From: an uncultured Clostridia bacterium
Lineage (GTDB): Bacteria; Bacillota; Clostridia; TANB77; CAG-508
DNA length: 64,000 nt
Direction of reading: 5' to 3'
Assembly (NCBI GenBank): GCA_947623945.1
Contig: CANQHU010000002.1
Location: 1-64,000, forward strand
Positions 17,933 to 27,929 of this stretch are shown here, piece by piece. The position numbers were made by a program, and so were the translations under genes. The notes under the pieces were generated by a model that was not told the DNA's origin, did no database searches, and worked only from the letters and a program-made list of their open reading frames with translations. The first letter of the stretch is position 1. Each line of letters begins with the position of its first letter.

Positions 17933-20544
17933 ATGCCAAACAAAAAGAAGAAAAAACGTAGTACAGAACATGAAAAAACTAAACCACATAAAGTAAATCG
18001 TACAAAGAAAAGTGGTTCCGAAGAAAGCACAAAAAAACCAAAAGTAAAAAAGAGTAAAAAAAATAAATTTTCAGCAAGACACCCTAAATTAATGCTAATA
18101 CTTAAAATACTAATAGTTTTAATATTACTAGCATGTGTAATTGGAGCAGGAATTATTGTAGGAATCTTTTTTGGACTATTTGGAGATGACTTTGAAATAT
18201 CAAAAGATGATTTAACAATACGTGCTTCAAACTCGATTATAGTAGATAGTAATGGAGCGGTAATTGCTGAACTAAGTGGTTATGAAAAAAGAAAAATAAT
18301 AACTTTAGAAGATATGGCAGATTATTTGCCAAAAGCATATGTAGCAATTGAAGATGAAAGATTTTATGAGCACCGGTCGGAGTAGACTTAAAAAGAACAG
18401 CAGGAGCAATTGTTGGTAAATTATTTGGAAAAAGTTCTTATGGTGGAAGTACAATTACACAACAATTAGTAAAAAACCTAACAGGTGAAAAAGAAACAGA
18501 AGGAATGGCAGGTATTCTAAGAAAAGTAAAAGAATGGGCAAAAGCATTCCAAGTTGAAAGAATGATATCAAAAGAACAAATTCTTGAACTATACCTAAAC
18601 ATTTTATTTGTTGGATCAAGTAACTTACATGGGGTAGAACTAGGTGCAGAATATTATTTCAATAAAAGTGCAAAAGATTTAGACTTAGCAGAATGTGCTT
18701 TTATGGCAGGAATTAACAGTTCTCCAAATGCATATGACCCATTTAGCACAGAACCAGAAGCAATAGAAAAAATAAAAAACAAAACCAAAACAGTTCTTGA
18801 TAAAATGAATGAACTTGGATTAATTGAATCACAAGAAGATTATGATGCTGCAGTTGCAAAAGTAGATGCAGGATTACCTTTCCAAAAAAATGAAACAGTA
18901 ATCTCATCATCATCATATTCTTATCATACAGACGCAGTTTTAGAGCAAGTAATTGAGCAAGTAATGGAAGAAAGAGACCTATCAAGAGAACTAGCAGAAA
19001 ACTATGTATTTAGTAGTGGACTTACTATTTATTCAACAGTAGACAATAATATCCAAAAAAGAGTAGAACAAGAAACATTACAATCAAAATACATAAAAAA
19101 TGGAAGAGAAAAAGATCAACATACACAAGCAGCAATAGTAGTTATGGATTACAAAACAGGAAATGTTTTAGCAGTTTCTGGAGGATTAGGAGAAAAAACA
19201 GGAAGAAACTTAAATAGAGGAACACAATCTTTAAGACAACCTGGTTCATCTATAAAACCAATTGCAGACATTTCACCAGCACTACAAGAAAAAGTAATAA
19301 CTGCATCAACAGTATATAATGATACACTTACAGACTTTAATGGATATAAACCACACAACTCAGGAGACTCTTATTCTGGCTTAATTAGTATTAGACAAAT
19401 TATAGCGTATTCAAAAAATGTGCCAGAAGTAAAAATAATGAGAGAATTAACACCATCAAAATCAATTGACTATTTAAGAAACTTTGGCGTTAGCACATTA
19501 AAAAAAGCAAGTGAAGTAGAAGCAGGAAAAGAGAATGATGAACATTTATCACTTGCAATAGGTGGAGTAACAGATGGAATTAGCCCATTAGAAATGGCAG
19601 GAGCATATTCAGCAATTGCCAATGATGGAGAGTATATAGAACCAACATTTTATACTAAAGTAGTAGATTCTAATGGAAATACAGTATTAACACCAAACCA
19701 AGAAAAAAGAAGAGTAATATCAGAACAAAATGCTTATATTGTAAAAAGTATAATGCAAGAACCAGTAAAAACAGCAGGAGGAACAGCAACATTTTGTGCT
19801 ATACCTGGAATGGATGTGGCAGCAAAAACAGGAACAACAGATAAAGATAAGGATAGATGGCTTTGTGGATTTACACCATATTATGCAGCAGCATGTTGGT
19901 TTGGTTATGATGACCCAGAACCAATTGTAGGATTTGGAACAAACCCAGCAGGTCAAATATGGGATGCTGTTATGACAGATATCCATAAAGGATTACCAAG
20001 TGCTAAATTTACAGAACCAAGTGGAATTGTAACACAAACAATATGTAAAGCAACAGGATGTTTAGCAACTACAGGCTGTGGAGCAACATATAGAGAAATT
20101 TTCACATCAGACAATTTACCTGAAAAATGTGAAGGACATGGAACACAAAAAATATGTTCAGAATCTAATAAAGTAGCAACAGAATTTTGTTCACAATATT
20201 GTGAAGTAAAAAATAGCCCTTATGGAGGGGTAGTACCAAAAGAAAGATTAAAACTATGGAGTCCATCAGGTGCATCTGCCGGAAAAGTAGAAGAAACATG
20301 TAATATACACACTAAGGCAAAAGAAGCAGAAAAGCCAAAAGAAGAGCCAAAAAACAATACAAACACTAATAAACCGGCAACAAATACAAACACAAGTGGA
20401 AATACTTCTAACAAAAATAATACTTCTAGCGGAAATACAAGTGGAACAGGTGGAGGACAAAAACCATCCACTGGTAGTGGAAACAGCACTACACCAAGTA
20501 CAAATCAAACAAGTGGTACAAATTCGGGAAGTAAAAATCCTTAA
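17933..20544 (+). CDS. Class A penicillin-binding protein, read through two adjacent +1 sites
   Basis: About 869 residues once the CGG codons at 18374 and 18378 are both read as +1 shifts. A basic cytoplasmic tail (1-50) and one membrane helix (about 53-83) precede the GT51 glycosyltransferase domain, with EDERFYEHGGVDLKRT and the GGSTITQQLVKN motif. The transpeptidase domain has SSIK (Ser 438), SKN (about 493) and KTGT (about 631). The tail is Asn/Thr/Gly/Ser rich. It polymerises and cross-links peptidoglycan outside the membrane. Without the shifts the protein would stop at residue 150, inside the glycosyltransferase domain. Confidence 0.93.
18374..18376 (+). other. +1 frameshift site (CGG), first of a consecutive pair in the PBP
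   Basis: Preceding codon CAC. Skipping C gives GGT, and the very next codon is again CGG. The zero frame stops at 18385. Confidence 0.88.
18378..18380 (+). other. +1 frameshift site (CGG), second of a consecutive pair in the PBP
   Basis: Preceding codon GGT (itself read after a shift). Skipping C gives GGA GTA GAC, restoring EHGGVDLKRT. Without it this frame stops at 18417. Confidence 0.88.
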
Positions 20545-20549
20545 AACAC

Positions 20550-20584
20550 ATGAGATGTGGAAAATATAAACTTTCACATCTCAT
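20550..20584 (+). terminator. Hairpin terminator after the PBP
   Basis: ATGAGATGTGGAAA pairs with TTTCACATCTCAT (one bulge). Only a weak T-run follows, so termination strength is uncertain. Confidence 0.6.
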
Positions 20585-20610
20585 ATTAAAATATCAAGGA
20601 GGGAAAAAAT

Positions 20611-21990
20611 ATGGATATTTATTTTTATAATACATTAACAAGAAAAAAAGAATTATTTACACCAATCGATGAAAAAGAGGTAAGGATATATTCATGTGGT
20701 CCAACAGTATATAAAGATGCAACAATAGGAAATCTGAGAACAAATATATTTCAAGATGTACTAAGAAGAGTATTAAAATACAATGGATACAACATAAAAC
20801 AGGCCATGAATATAACAGACGTAGGACATTTAGTATCTGATGGTGATGAAGGAGAAGACAAAATGATAAAATCAGCAAAAGAAGAAAAAAAATCACCAAT
20901 GGAAATAGCAAAATATTATACAGATTTATTTTTTAAAGACTTAGAAGCGTTAAACATTGAAAAGCCAGAAATTATTTGCAAGGCAACAGATCATATTAAA
21001 GAAATGATAGAATATGTAAAAAAATTAGTAGAAAATGGGTATGCATATGAAACATCAACAGCAATTTATTTTGACGTATCTAAATTAGACAAATACCCAG
21101 TGTTATCAAACTTAAATGTAGAAAACCAAAAAGCAGGAGCAAGAGTAGATATTGATAAAGAAAAAAGAAATCCATATGACTTTGCACTTTGGATAAAAGC
21201 GCCAGAAAACCATCTAATGAAATGGGATAGCCCATGGGGACCAAGTTATCCAGGATGGCATATAGAATGCTCTAGTATGGGACAAAAATATTTGGGTGAA
21301 CAATTTGACATTCACACTGGTGGAATGGATTTAATACCAACACATCATGAAAATGAAATTGCACAAAGTAAAGGAAAATGTGGAAAAATTCCCGCTAAAT
21401 TTTGGATGCATGGGGAATATTTACTAATTGATGGTGGCAAAATGTCAAAAAGTTTAGGAAATGTGTATTTAGTAAAAGACATTATTGAAAAGGGATATAA
21501 TCCATTAGTATATAGATTATTTAGTTATTCTAGCCACTATAGAAACAAACTAAACTTTACATGGGAAGCAATAGATGCAACATCAAAATCTTTGGAAAGA
21601 TTAAGAAGTGGCTATCAAGCACACCTTCAAGGAACAGATGATGTTGAAGAAAAAATTATAGATGAATTTGAAAATAACTTTCATAAAGCAATTAATGATG
21701 ATTTAAATATGCCTTTAGCAATTGGAGTGGTTTGGGATGTAGTAAGACAAGAAAAAAAATCTCCAAAATTTGCAAAATTATTAGAAAAATTTGATACTGT
21801 TTTAGGTATAAAAATTGACCAAAAAGGAACTACTAAAAAAGAATTGCCACAAGAGGTTTTATCTATAATAGAACAAAGAAAACAAGCAAGAGAACAAAAA
21901 GATTGGGCAAAATCAGATGAATTAAGGGATTTGCTTGAGGGTATGGGCTATGTGGTAAAAGATACAAAGGATGGAATGGAAGTTAAGTAA
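20611..21990 (+). CDS. cysS: Cysteinyl-tRNA synthetase
   Basis: 459 residues, normal length. The HIGH-equivalent region reads SCGPTVYKDATIGNLRT (zinc-ligand Cys and ATP-binding loop). ECSSMG and GGMDLIPTHHENE give the other zinc ligands and active-site residues. KMSKSLGN is at about 277. It charges tRNA-Cys with cysteine. ATG follows AAGGAGG. Confidence 0.97.
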   Translation: MDIYFYNTLTRKKELFTPIDEKEVRIYSCGPTVYKDATIGNLRTNIFQDVLRRVLKYNGYNIKQAMNITDVGHLVSDGDEGEDKMIKSAKEEKKSPMEIAKYYTDLFFKDLEALNIEKPEIICKATDHIKEMIEYVKKLVENGYAYETSTAIYFDVSKLDKYPVLSNLNVENQKAGARVDIDKEKRNPYDFALWIKAPENHLMKWDSPWGPSYPGWHIECSSMGQKYLGEQFDIHTGGMDLIPTHHENEIAQSKGKCGKIPAKFWMHGEYLLIDGGKMSKSLGNVYLVKDIIEKGYNPLVYRLFSYSSHYRNKLNFTWEAIDATSKSLERLRSGYQAHLQGTDDVEEKIIDEFENNFHKAINDDLNMPLAIGVVWDVVRQEKKSPKFAKLLEKFDTVLGIKIDQKGTTKKELPQEVLSIIEQRKQAREQKDWAKSDELRDLLEGMGYVVKDTKDGMEVK

Positions 21991-22015
21991 TATAATTATA
22001 ACGACTTTTAAGTAA

Positions 22016-22044
22016 TTGACTTTTTAATACAAGAATTATATAAT
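22016..22044 (+). promoter_or_regulatory. Promoter of galE
   Basis: TTGACT at 22016-22021, 17 bases, TATAAT at 22039-22044. Confidence 0.75.
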
Positions 22045-22080
22045 AGAAAAGTAAAAAAGCAAGAAGGGTGGAAATAAATT

Positions 22081-23083
22081 ATGGCAGTATTATTACCAGG
22101 AGGAGCAGGTTTTATTGGAAGCCATACAGCAGTAGAATTACTAAAAGAAGGAAAAGAAATTGTAATAATTGATAATTTTTCTAATAGTAAGCCAGAAGTT
22201 TTAGAGAGTATAAGAAAAATTACAGGAAAAGATTTTAAATTTTATGAAATAGATTATTTAAATAGAAAAGATTTAGAAAAAGTATTTGAAGAAAATAAAA
22301 TAAATAGTGTTATCAATTTTGCAGGTTTTAAAGCAGTAGGAGAATCTGTGCAAAAACCAATTGAATACTATACAAATAATATTTCTGGTGCTTTAGTACT
22401 ATTAGACACAATGAAGAAATATGGTTGCAAAAAATTCATATTTAGTTCTTCTGCAACTGTTTATGGCGAACCAGAAAGAATTCCAATTACAGAAGACTGT
22501 AAAACAGGTGGAACAACTAACCCATATGGAACAACAAAATTGTTTATTGAACAAATATTAAAAGATGTATATAAATCAGATAATACGTGGGATATATGTA
22601 TTTTAAGATATTTTAATCCTGTTGGAGCACATGAAAGTGGATTAATTGGAGAAGAACCAAAAGGAATTCCAAACAATTTAATGCCATATATAGTGAGAGT
22701 AGCAAATGGACAACTACAAGAATTATCTGTATTTGGAAATGATTATGATACAAAAGATGGAACAGGAGTAAGAGACTATATCCATGTAGTTGACTTAGCA
22801 AAAGGACATTTAAAGGCTTTAGATAAATTAGATAGAGAAGGAAAAGGCTTATATATTTATAATTTGGGTACAGGTACGGGCTATAGCGTACTTGATATGG
22901 TAAAAGCATTTGAAAGGTCAACTCGGAAAACAAGTTCCATATAAGATTGCACCAAAAAGAGCAGGCGATATTGCTAAATGCTATGCAGACCCTAAAAAGG
23001 CTAATGAGGAATTGGGCTGGAAGGCAGAAAAAACTTTAGAGGATATGTGCAGAGATTCTTGGAATTATATTGCAAAAAAATAA
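22081..23083 (+). CDS. galE: UDP-glucose 4-epimerase, read through one +1 site
   Basis: 333 residues when the CGG at 22924 is a +1 shift, the usual GalE length. NAD-binding [10 protein letters not shown] (7-16), [10 protein letters not shown] and the catalytic YxxxK in NPYGTTK are present. The zero frame ends at 22944 after FERST. The +1 frame adds [20 protein letters not shown].., the conserved C-terminal substrate-binding region. It interconverts UDP-glucose and UDP-galactose, feeding the polysaccharide genes further on. Confidence 0.95.
22924..22926 (+). other. +1 frameshift site (CGG) in galE
   Basis: Preceding codon ACT. Skipping C gives GGA AAA CAA GTT CCA (GKQVP). The zero frame stops at 22944. 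Confidence 0.95.
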
Positions 23084-23096
23084 TTTCTTTGAAATT

Positions 23097-23135
23097 TTAA
23101 AAAGTGTTCATTAAAAACCTTAAAAAGTGTTCATT
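23097..23135 (+). repeat. Two exact 16-bp direct repeats upstream of a DUF4143 ATPase
   Basis: TTAAAAAGTGTTCATT occurs at 23097-23112 and again at 23120-23135 (23-base period), between galE and the ATPase start. It is probably a protein-binding site controlling the ATPase gene. Confidence 0.6.
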
Positions 23136-23184
23136 TGGCTTAAAATAATGATGTATGTTTTATATTCTAGGAGGTAATAAAAAT

Positions 23185-24465
23185 ATGAGCTTGACTGAAA
23201 AAGGATATAGAAGAAGACTAATAGATGATAAATTAGAAAAATATCTAGAAGTTTTTGGTGCCATTTTGATTGAGGGACCAAAGTGGTGTGGAAAGACATG
23301 GACAGCACTAAATCATGCTGAAAGTGTTTCTTATGTTACAGAGACTTCTACAGAAAAATTAGCTTTAATAAATCCAAAGAATATATTCACAGAAAAAAGA
23401 CCTCAACTTATTGATGAATGGCAAATAGTACCATCAATATGGGATAGCGTAAGACATGAATGTGATAGAAGTCATGATACAGGAAAATTTATTTTGACAG
23501 GTTCAACAACATTAAGGAAAGATAAAGAAAAAAAACAAGTGCACCATTCCGGAGCGGGAAGAATTGCTCGAATAAAAATGCAAACGATGAGCTTATATGA
23601 ATCAGGAGATTCAAAAGGTATTATATCTATACGTGAAATGCTTGAAAATAAAGATATAAACAGAAATATAGGAGAAACAGAATTAAAAACGCTTGCTAAT
23701 TTAATTGTTAGAGGTGGTTGGCCAGAAAGTTTAAATATAAAAGAAGAAAACTATACTTTAATACCAAAAAGTTATATAGAAGCAATATTAAATGTTGAAA
23801 TTAATGAAGAAGAAAAAACGAGAGACAAAAATAAAATGAATATGCTATTAAAATCTTTAGCAAGAAATGAATCTACTATTGTTAGTAATAAAACAATTAT
23901 AAAAGATATTGAAGAATATGAAACGAATGAAGATTTAATTACAAGTAGAACTACAATTGTTGATTATTTAGATTTTCTTGAAAGACTTCACTTGTTAGAA
24001 AATCAAGAAGCATATAATTTAAATTATCGCTCACCTGAAAGAGTAGGTAAGTCAGTAAAAAGACATTTTGTAGATCCATCATTATCTTGTGCTTGTTTAA
24101 ATCTTAATGCTGATAAATTAATGAAAGATTTAAATACATTTGGTTTCCTTTTTGAAGCTCTTGTTGAAAGAGATTTAAGAGTATATATGAATTATTTGGA
24201 TGGAAAATTATATCATTTTAGGGATAATATAAGTGGCTTGGAGATAGATTCAATATTAGAATTTGAAGATGGAGAATATGCAGCAGTAGAAATAAAACTT
24301 GGCTATAATGAAGTGGATAATGCAATAAAAAACTTACAAACTTTTTATAAAAATATGGTAAAAAAGCCTAAATTTATGTGTGCTATTGTTGGTGTATGCC
24401 AAGCGGTTTATAAAGTACCTGATACAAATATATATGTAGTTCCTATTACTGCTTTAAGACCATAA
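23185..24465 (+). CDS. AAA_14/DUF4143 ATPase
   Basis: 426 residues from the ATG at 23185, behind AGGAGGT. Walker A is IEGPKWCGKTWTA (about 28-40). RPQLIDEWQ is the Walker B-like motif, and ILTGSTTLRK is the sensor. The DUF4143 C-terminal domain contains an endonuclease-like ending (GLEIDSILEFEDGEYAAVEIKL), with D, E and K as in PD-(D/E)XK folds. The role of the family is unknown; members are frequent in accessory regions of gut bacteria. A second, distant relative is at 54435. Confidence 0.85.
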   Translation: MSLTEKGYRRRLIDDKLEKYLEVFGAILIEGPKWCGKTWTALNHAESVSYVTETSTEKLALINPKNIFTEKRPQLIDEWQIVPSIWDSVRHECDRSHDTGKFILTGSTTLRKDKEKKQVHHSGAGRIARIKMQTMSLYESGDSKGIISIREMLENKDINRNIGETELKTLANLIVRGGWPESLNIKEENYTLIPKSYIEAILNVEINEEEKTRDKNKMNMLLKSLARNESTIVSNKTIIKDIEEYETNEDLITSRTTIVDYLDFLERLHLLENQEAYNLNYRSPERVGKSVKRHFVDPSLSCACLNLNADKLMKDLNTFGFLFEALVERDLRVYMNYLDGKLYHFRDNISGLEIDSILEFEDGEYAAVEIKLGYNEVDNAIKNLQTFYKNMVKKPKFMCAIVGVCQAVYKVPDTNIYVVPITALRP

Positions 24466-24497
24466 TAGAAAGATTATAAGGCAAGGAGAAAGTAAAA

Positions 24498-24905
24498 ATG
24501 GAAAATAAAGCAGTTATAATAAATAAATTAGAAAGCATACAAAAATGTATTAATAGAATAAATGAAGAATATGAAAACAATCCAGATAATTTAGATGATT
24601 ACAGAAAAATGGATGCAATCGTTTTAAACTTACAAAGAGCATGTGAAATTGTAACAGATATAGCAATGTATATGGTATCTATGAGAAATTTAGGAATTCC
24701 TCAAACCAAGAAGGAAGCATTTGAATTATTATATAAAAAAAATTTAATTACAGAAGAAGTTTGTAGTAACATGAAAAAAATTATAGAATTTATCAATATT
24801 GCAATTCATGACTATAAAAACATAGATGATGATATTTTACAAGATGTTATAGAAAATCATTTAGGAGAATTAGAAGTATTTGCAAAAGAAATGTTAAACA
24901 AATAA
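24498..24905 (+). CDS. HepT-like HEPN protein (DUF86), orphan
   Basis: 135 residues, all-helical HEPN fold of the HepT family. HepT toxins carry R-x4-H-x-Y. Here the motif region reads EFINIAIHDY, so the His and Tyr are kept but the Arg position is Ile. No MntA-type nucleotidyltransferase lies beside it. The RNase activity or toxicity of typical HepT may thus be lost. ATG behind AAGGAGA, 15 bases before argS. Confidence 0.75.
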   Translation: MENKAVIINKLESIQKCINRINEEYENNPDNLDDYRKMDAIVLNLQRACEIVTDIAMYMVSMRNLGIPQTKKEAFELLYKKNLITEEVCSNMKKIIEFINIAIHDYKNIDDDILQDVIENHLGELEVFAKEMLNK

Positions 24906-24920
24906 GCAAGGAGGAGAAAT

Positions 24921-26630
24921 ATGTTAGACTTTAAGCAAGAAATAGCAGAATATATAGCAAAAGTAATAAACTTAAAACAAGAAGAAATAAAAACATATAT
25001 AGAAAAACCAAAAGACACAAAAAATGGAGACTATGCATTTCCATGCTTTCGACTAAGTAAAGAACTAAAAAAATCGCCTATTGAAATTGCAAATGAAATA
25101 AAAGAAAAAATAAAAATAAATCCAGATGTAATAGAAAAAGTAGAAGTAGCAGGACGGATATTTGAACTTTTATGAAAATAATAAAAGATTAGCACAAGAA
25201 GTCCTACAAGAGATACAAAAAGAAGAATATGGAAAATCAAAAATAGGAGAAAACCAAACAATATTAGTAGAATATTCTTCACCAAATATTGCAAAGCCTT
25301 TTCATATTGGACATTTAAGAACAACAGTAATTGGAGCGGCGCTTTATAATATTTATAAATATTTAGGATACAATACAGTTGGAATTAACCATTTAGGAGA
25401 CTATGGAACGCAATTTGGAAAATTAATTGAAGGCTATAAAAGATGGGGCAATGAGTACAATTTAGATGAAAATCCAATTGAAGAATTAATGAAAATTTAT
25501 GTTAGAATTAATGATTTATGCAAAGAAGATGAAACAGTTTTAGAAAGTGCCAGAGAAAACTTTAGATTATTAGAAGAAAAAGATCCATATTGTACAGAAT
25601 TATGGGAAAGATTTAAAGATTTAAGCCTAAAAGAATTCCAAAAAATTTATGACATGCTTCGGTGTTAAATTTAATGCTGTAATTGGAGAATCATTTTACA
25701 TAGATAAAATGGACAAGATATATGAATTACTAGAACAAGCAAATGTATTAAAAGAATCAGAAGGTGCTCAAATTGTAGATTTAGAGGATAAAAATTTGGG
25801 AGCATGCATTATTAAAAAATCAAATGGTTCAAGTATATATGTAACAAGAGATTTAGCAGCAATTCGCTATAGAGCACAAAATTATGATTTTGATAAATGC
25901 TTATATGTAGTTGCTTATGAACAAGCACTTCACTTTAAACAATTATTTGAAGTAGCAAAATATTTAGACATACCAGAAAAATGCAAGCAAGGATTAAAAC
26001 ATGTACAATATGGAATGACAAGGCTTCCAAGTGGAAAAATGTCTACAAGAGAAGGAAATGTTGTAAAAGTAGAAGATTTACTTTTAGAATCAATTACTAG
26101 AGTAGAAAAAATTATTCAAGAAAAAAATCCAAAAAATATGGAAAACCAAAAAGAAGAAGCTAAAAAAATTGGAATTGGAGCAATTGTTTTTCATAATTTG
26201 GCAAATACTATTATTAAAGACCAAGTATTTGATTGGGATCAAGTATTAAACTTCCAAGGAGAAACTCGGTCCATATATACAATATACATATGTACGTACA
26301 AAAAGTGTAATAGAAAAAGCAGGATATATGCCAAAGCAAGAAGAAATAAATGTGGATAATTTACTTGACGAACCATCACAAAATATATTAAAATTGGTTT
26401 ATGATTTTGAAAATATTTTAATACAAGTAACTGAAAAAGATGAACCATCAATACTTTCAAGATATTTGATTGATTTAGCAAAAACTTATAGCAATTTTTA
26501 TAATGAAAACAAAATTATAAACGAAAATAAAGAATTGCAAGATGCTAGAATTTATTTAACATACATGGTAGGAAAAGTTTTAAAAACAGGTGCAAAATTA
26601 TTGGGAATTGAAATGCCTAATAAAATGTAA
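24921..26630 (+). CDS. argS: Arginyl-tRNA synthetase, read through three +1 sites
   Basis: 568 residues when CGG at 25155, 25660 and 26267 are all read as +1 shifts, the normal ArgS length. The N-terminal domain ends with VEVAGGYLNFYENN (site 1). The HIGH-type motif is SSPNIAKPFHIGHLRTT. Site 2 gives YDMLGVKFNAVIGESFY. RLPSGKMSTREGNVV is the KMSKS-like loop. Site 3 gives GETGPYIQYTYVRTKS. The C-terminal anticodon domain follows. It charges tRNA-Arg. It is notable that the enzyme supplying arginyl-tRNA has the most CGG sites in the window. Confidence 0.95.
25155..25157 (+). other. +1 frameshift site 1 (CGG) in argS
   Basis: Preceding codon GGA. Skipping C gives GGA TAT TTG AAC TTT (VAGGYLNF). 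The zero frame stops at 25175. Confidence 0.93.
25660..25662 (+). other. +1 frameshift site 2 (CGG) in argS
   Basis: Preceding codon CTT. Skipping C gives GGT GTT AAA TTT (YDMLGVKF). The zero frame stops at 25668. Confidence 0.95.
26267..26269 (+). other. +1 frameshift site 3 (CGG) in argS
   Basis: Preceding codon ACT. Skipping C gives GGT CCA TAT ATA CAA TAT (the invariant GETGPYIQY). The zero frame stops at 26359. Confidence 0.95.
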
Positions 26631-26659
26631 TAAAATAAAGAAATAGGAGGAATAGTAAT

Positions 26660-27759
26660 ATGGCAGGAAAACACGATTATGATGAGGATGATTTACCAAA
26701 AGCAATGAAAAAAGAGGGTAGAACATCTCGGAATAAGGACAACAAAATCAGAAACGAGTTCTAATGATAGAAAACCAAAAAAGAAAAAAAGTGGGTTAAA
26801 ATTATTTGGAAAAATAATTTTAGTTTTAATAATTTTATTAGGTATTTTAGTAGGTTATATTTTCTGGTATCTTAATGATAAATTTGGAAAAATGCAACAA
26901 GTTGAAATAGATGAAGGAGAACTTCGGAATTTCTGAAGAAGTAAATTCAACCTTATCTGAATATAGAAATATTGCAATTTTTGGAATTGATGCAAGAGCA
27001 GATACATATAGCAGAGGAAATAGAAGCGACTGTATTATTATTGCAAGTTTAAATAATAATACAAAAGAAGTAAAATTAATATCTGTTTATAGAGATACTT
27101 TTGTGCAAATAGAAGGACATGGCTTAGATAAAATAACACATGCTTATTCATTTGGCTCTGCACAACTTGCAATAAACACTTTAAATACAAACTTTGATTT
27201 AAATATTAAAGAATTTGTAACAGTAAATTTTGATGCAGTAAAAGATGTTGTTGATAGCATTGGGGGAATTACAATGCCAATTACATCAGAAGAAGTATCA
27301 CAAGTGCCAGGAATTAGTTCACCAGGAACTTATGACTTAACAGGTGAGCAAGCTTTAGCATATGCAAGAATTAGACATGCAACAGGAGGAGATTACAAAA
27401 GAACTGAAAGAATGAGAGATGTTTTAACAGCAGTTTTAAATAAAGTAAAAACATTTGATATTGGCAGATTGAATAATTTAATTGATAAATTACTTCCAGA
27501 AGTATATACCAATATTACATCAGGTGATATTTTTGGATTATTGCCAAGTTTACCAAGTTTTAAAATATCAGAAAGCATAGGCTGGCCTTATGAAACCAAA
27601 GGCATTACTTTGGATAGATGGTATGGTGTTCCAATTACCTTGGAAAGTAATGTAACAAGAATGCATCAAGAGGCTTTTGGTCAAACAGATTATACACCTT
27701 CTGAAACGGTTAAAAATATTAGTAATCAGATTATACAAAGAACTGGATATAGTAATTAA
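26660..27759 (+). CDS. LytR-CpsA-Psr family ligase, read through two +1 sites
   Basis: 365 residues with CGG at 26729 and 26925 read as +1 shifts. A charged cytoplasmic tail (1-48) and one membrane helix (about 52-72) precede the extracellular LCP domain, with NIAIFGIDARAD, RSDCIIIASL, LISVYRDTFV and ARIRHATGGDYKRTERMRD, the Arg/Asp residues that bind the polyprenyl pyrophosphate. LCP enzymes attach glycopolymers to peptidoglycan, which fits the polysaccharide cluster downstream. GGAGGA precedes the ATG. Confidence 0.93.
26729..26731 (+). other. +1 frameshift site 1 (CGG) in the LCP gene
   Basis: Preceding codon TCT, codon 24 of the gene. Skipping C gives GGA ATA AGG and leads into the membrane helix. 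The zero frame stops at 26762. Confidence 0.88.
26925..26927 (+). other. +1 frameshift site 2 (CGG) in the LCP gene
   Basis: Preceding codon CTT. Skipping C gives GGA ATT TCT GAA and joins the helix to the LCP domain. The zero frame stops at 26934. Confidence 0.92.
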
Positions 27760-27767
27760 AAATAAAA
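27737..27767 (+). repeat. 31-bp exact direct repeat, copy 1 (3' end of the LCP gene)
   Basis: Covers the last codons (RTGYSN, stop) and the start of the terminator. Identical to 30304-30334 at the end of the surface-protein gene. Confidence 0.9.
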
Positions 27768-27804
27768 GTATTATGTGTTTTTTAAAGAACATATAATACT
27801 TTTT
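27764..27804 (+). terminator. Terminator after the LCP gene
   Basis: AAAAGTATTATGTGTT pairs with AACATATAATACTTTT (one G-T), a long stem with T-rich flanks. Confidence 0.8.
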
Positions 27805-27856
27805 AAATTTTCTACTTGATGAAAATAAAAAAATTGTAAAATTTTGTAAAATACTA

Positions 27857-27885
27857 TTGAACTTTAAAATATATAATGATATAAT
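27857..27885 (+). promoter_or_regulatory. Promoter of the sortase gene
   Basis: TTGAAC at 27857-27862, 17 bases, TATAAT at 27880-27885. Confidence 0.75.
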
Positions 27886-27929
27886 TTTTTCAAAGTAATA
27901 CTTAAACAAAATTAGTAGAAGGTACGTTT

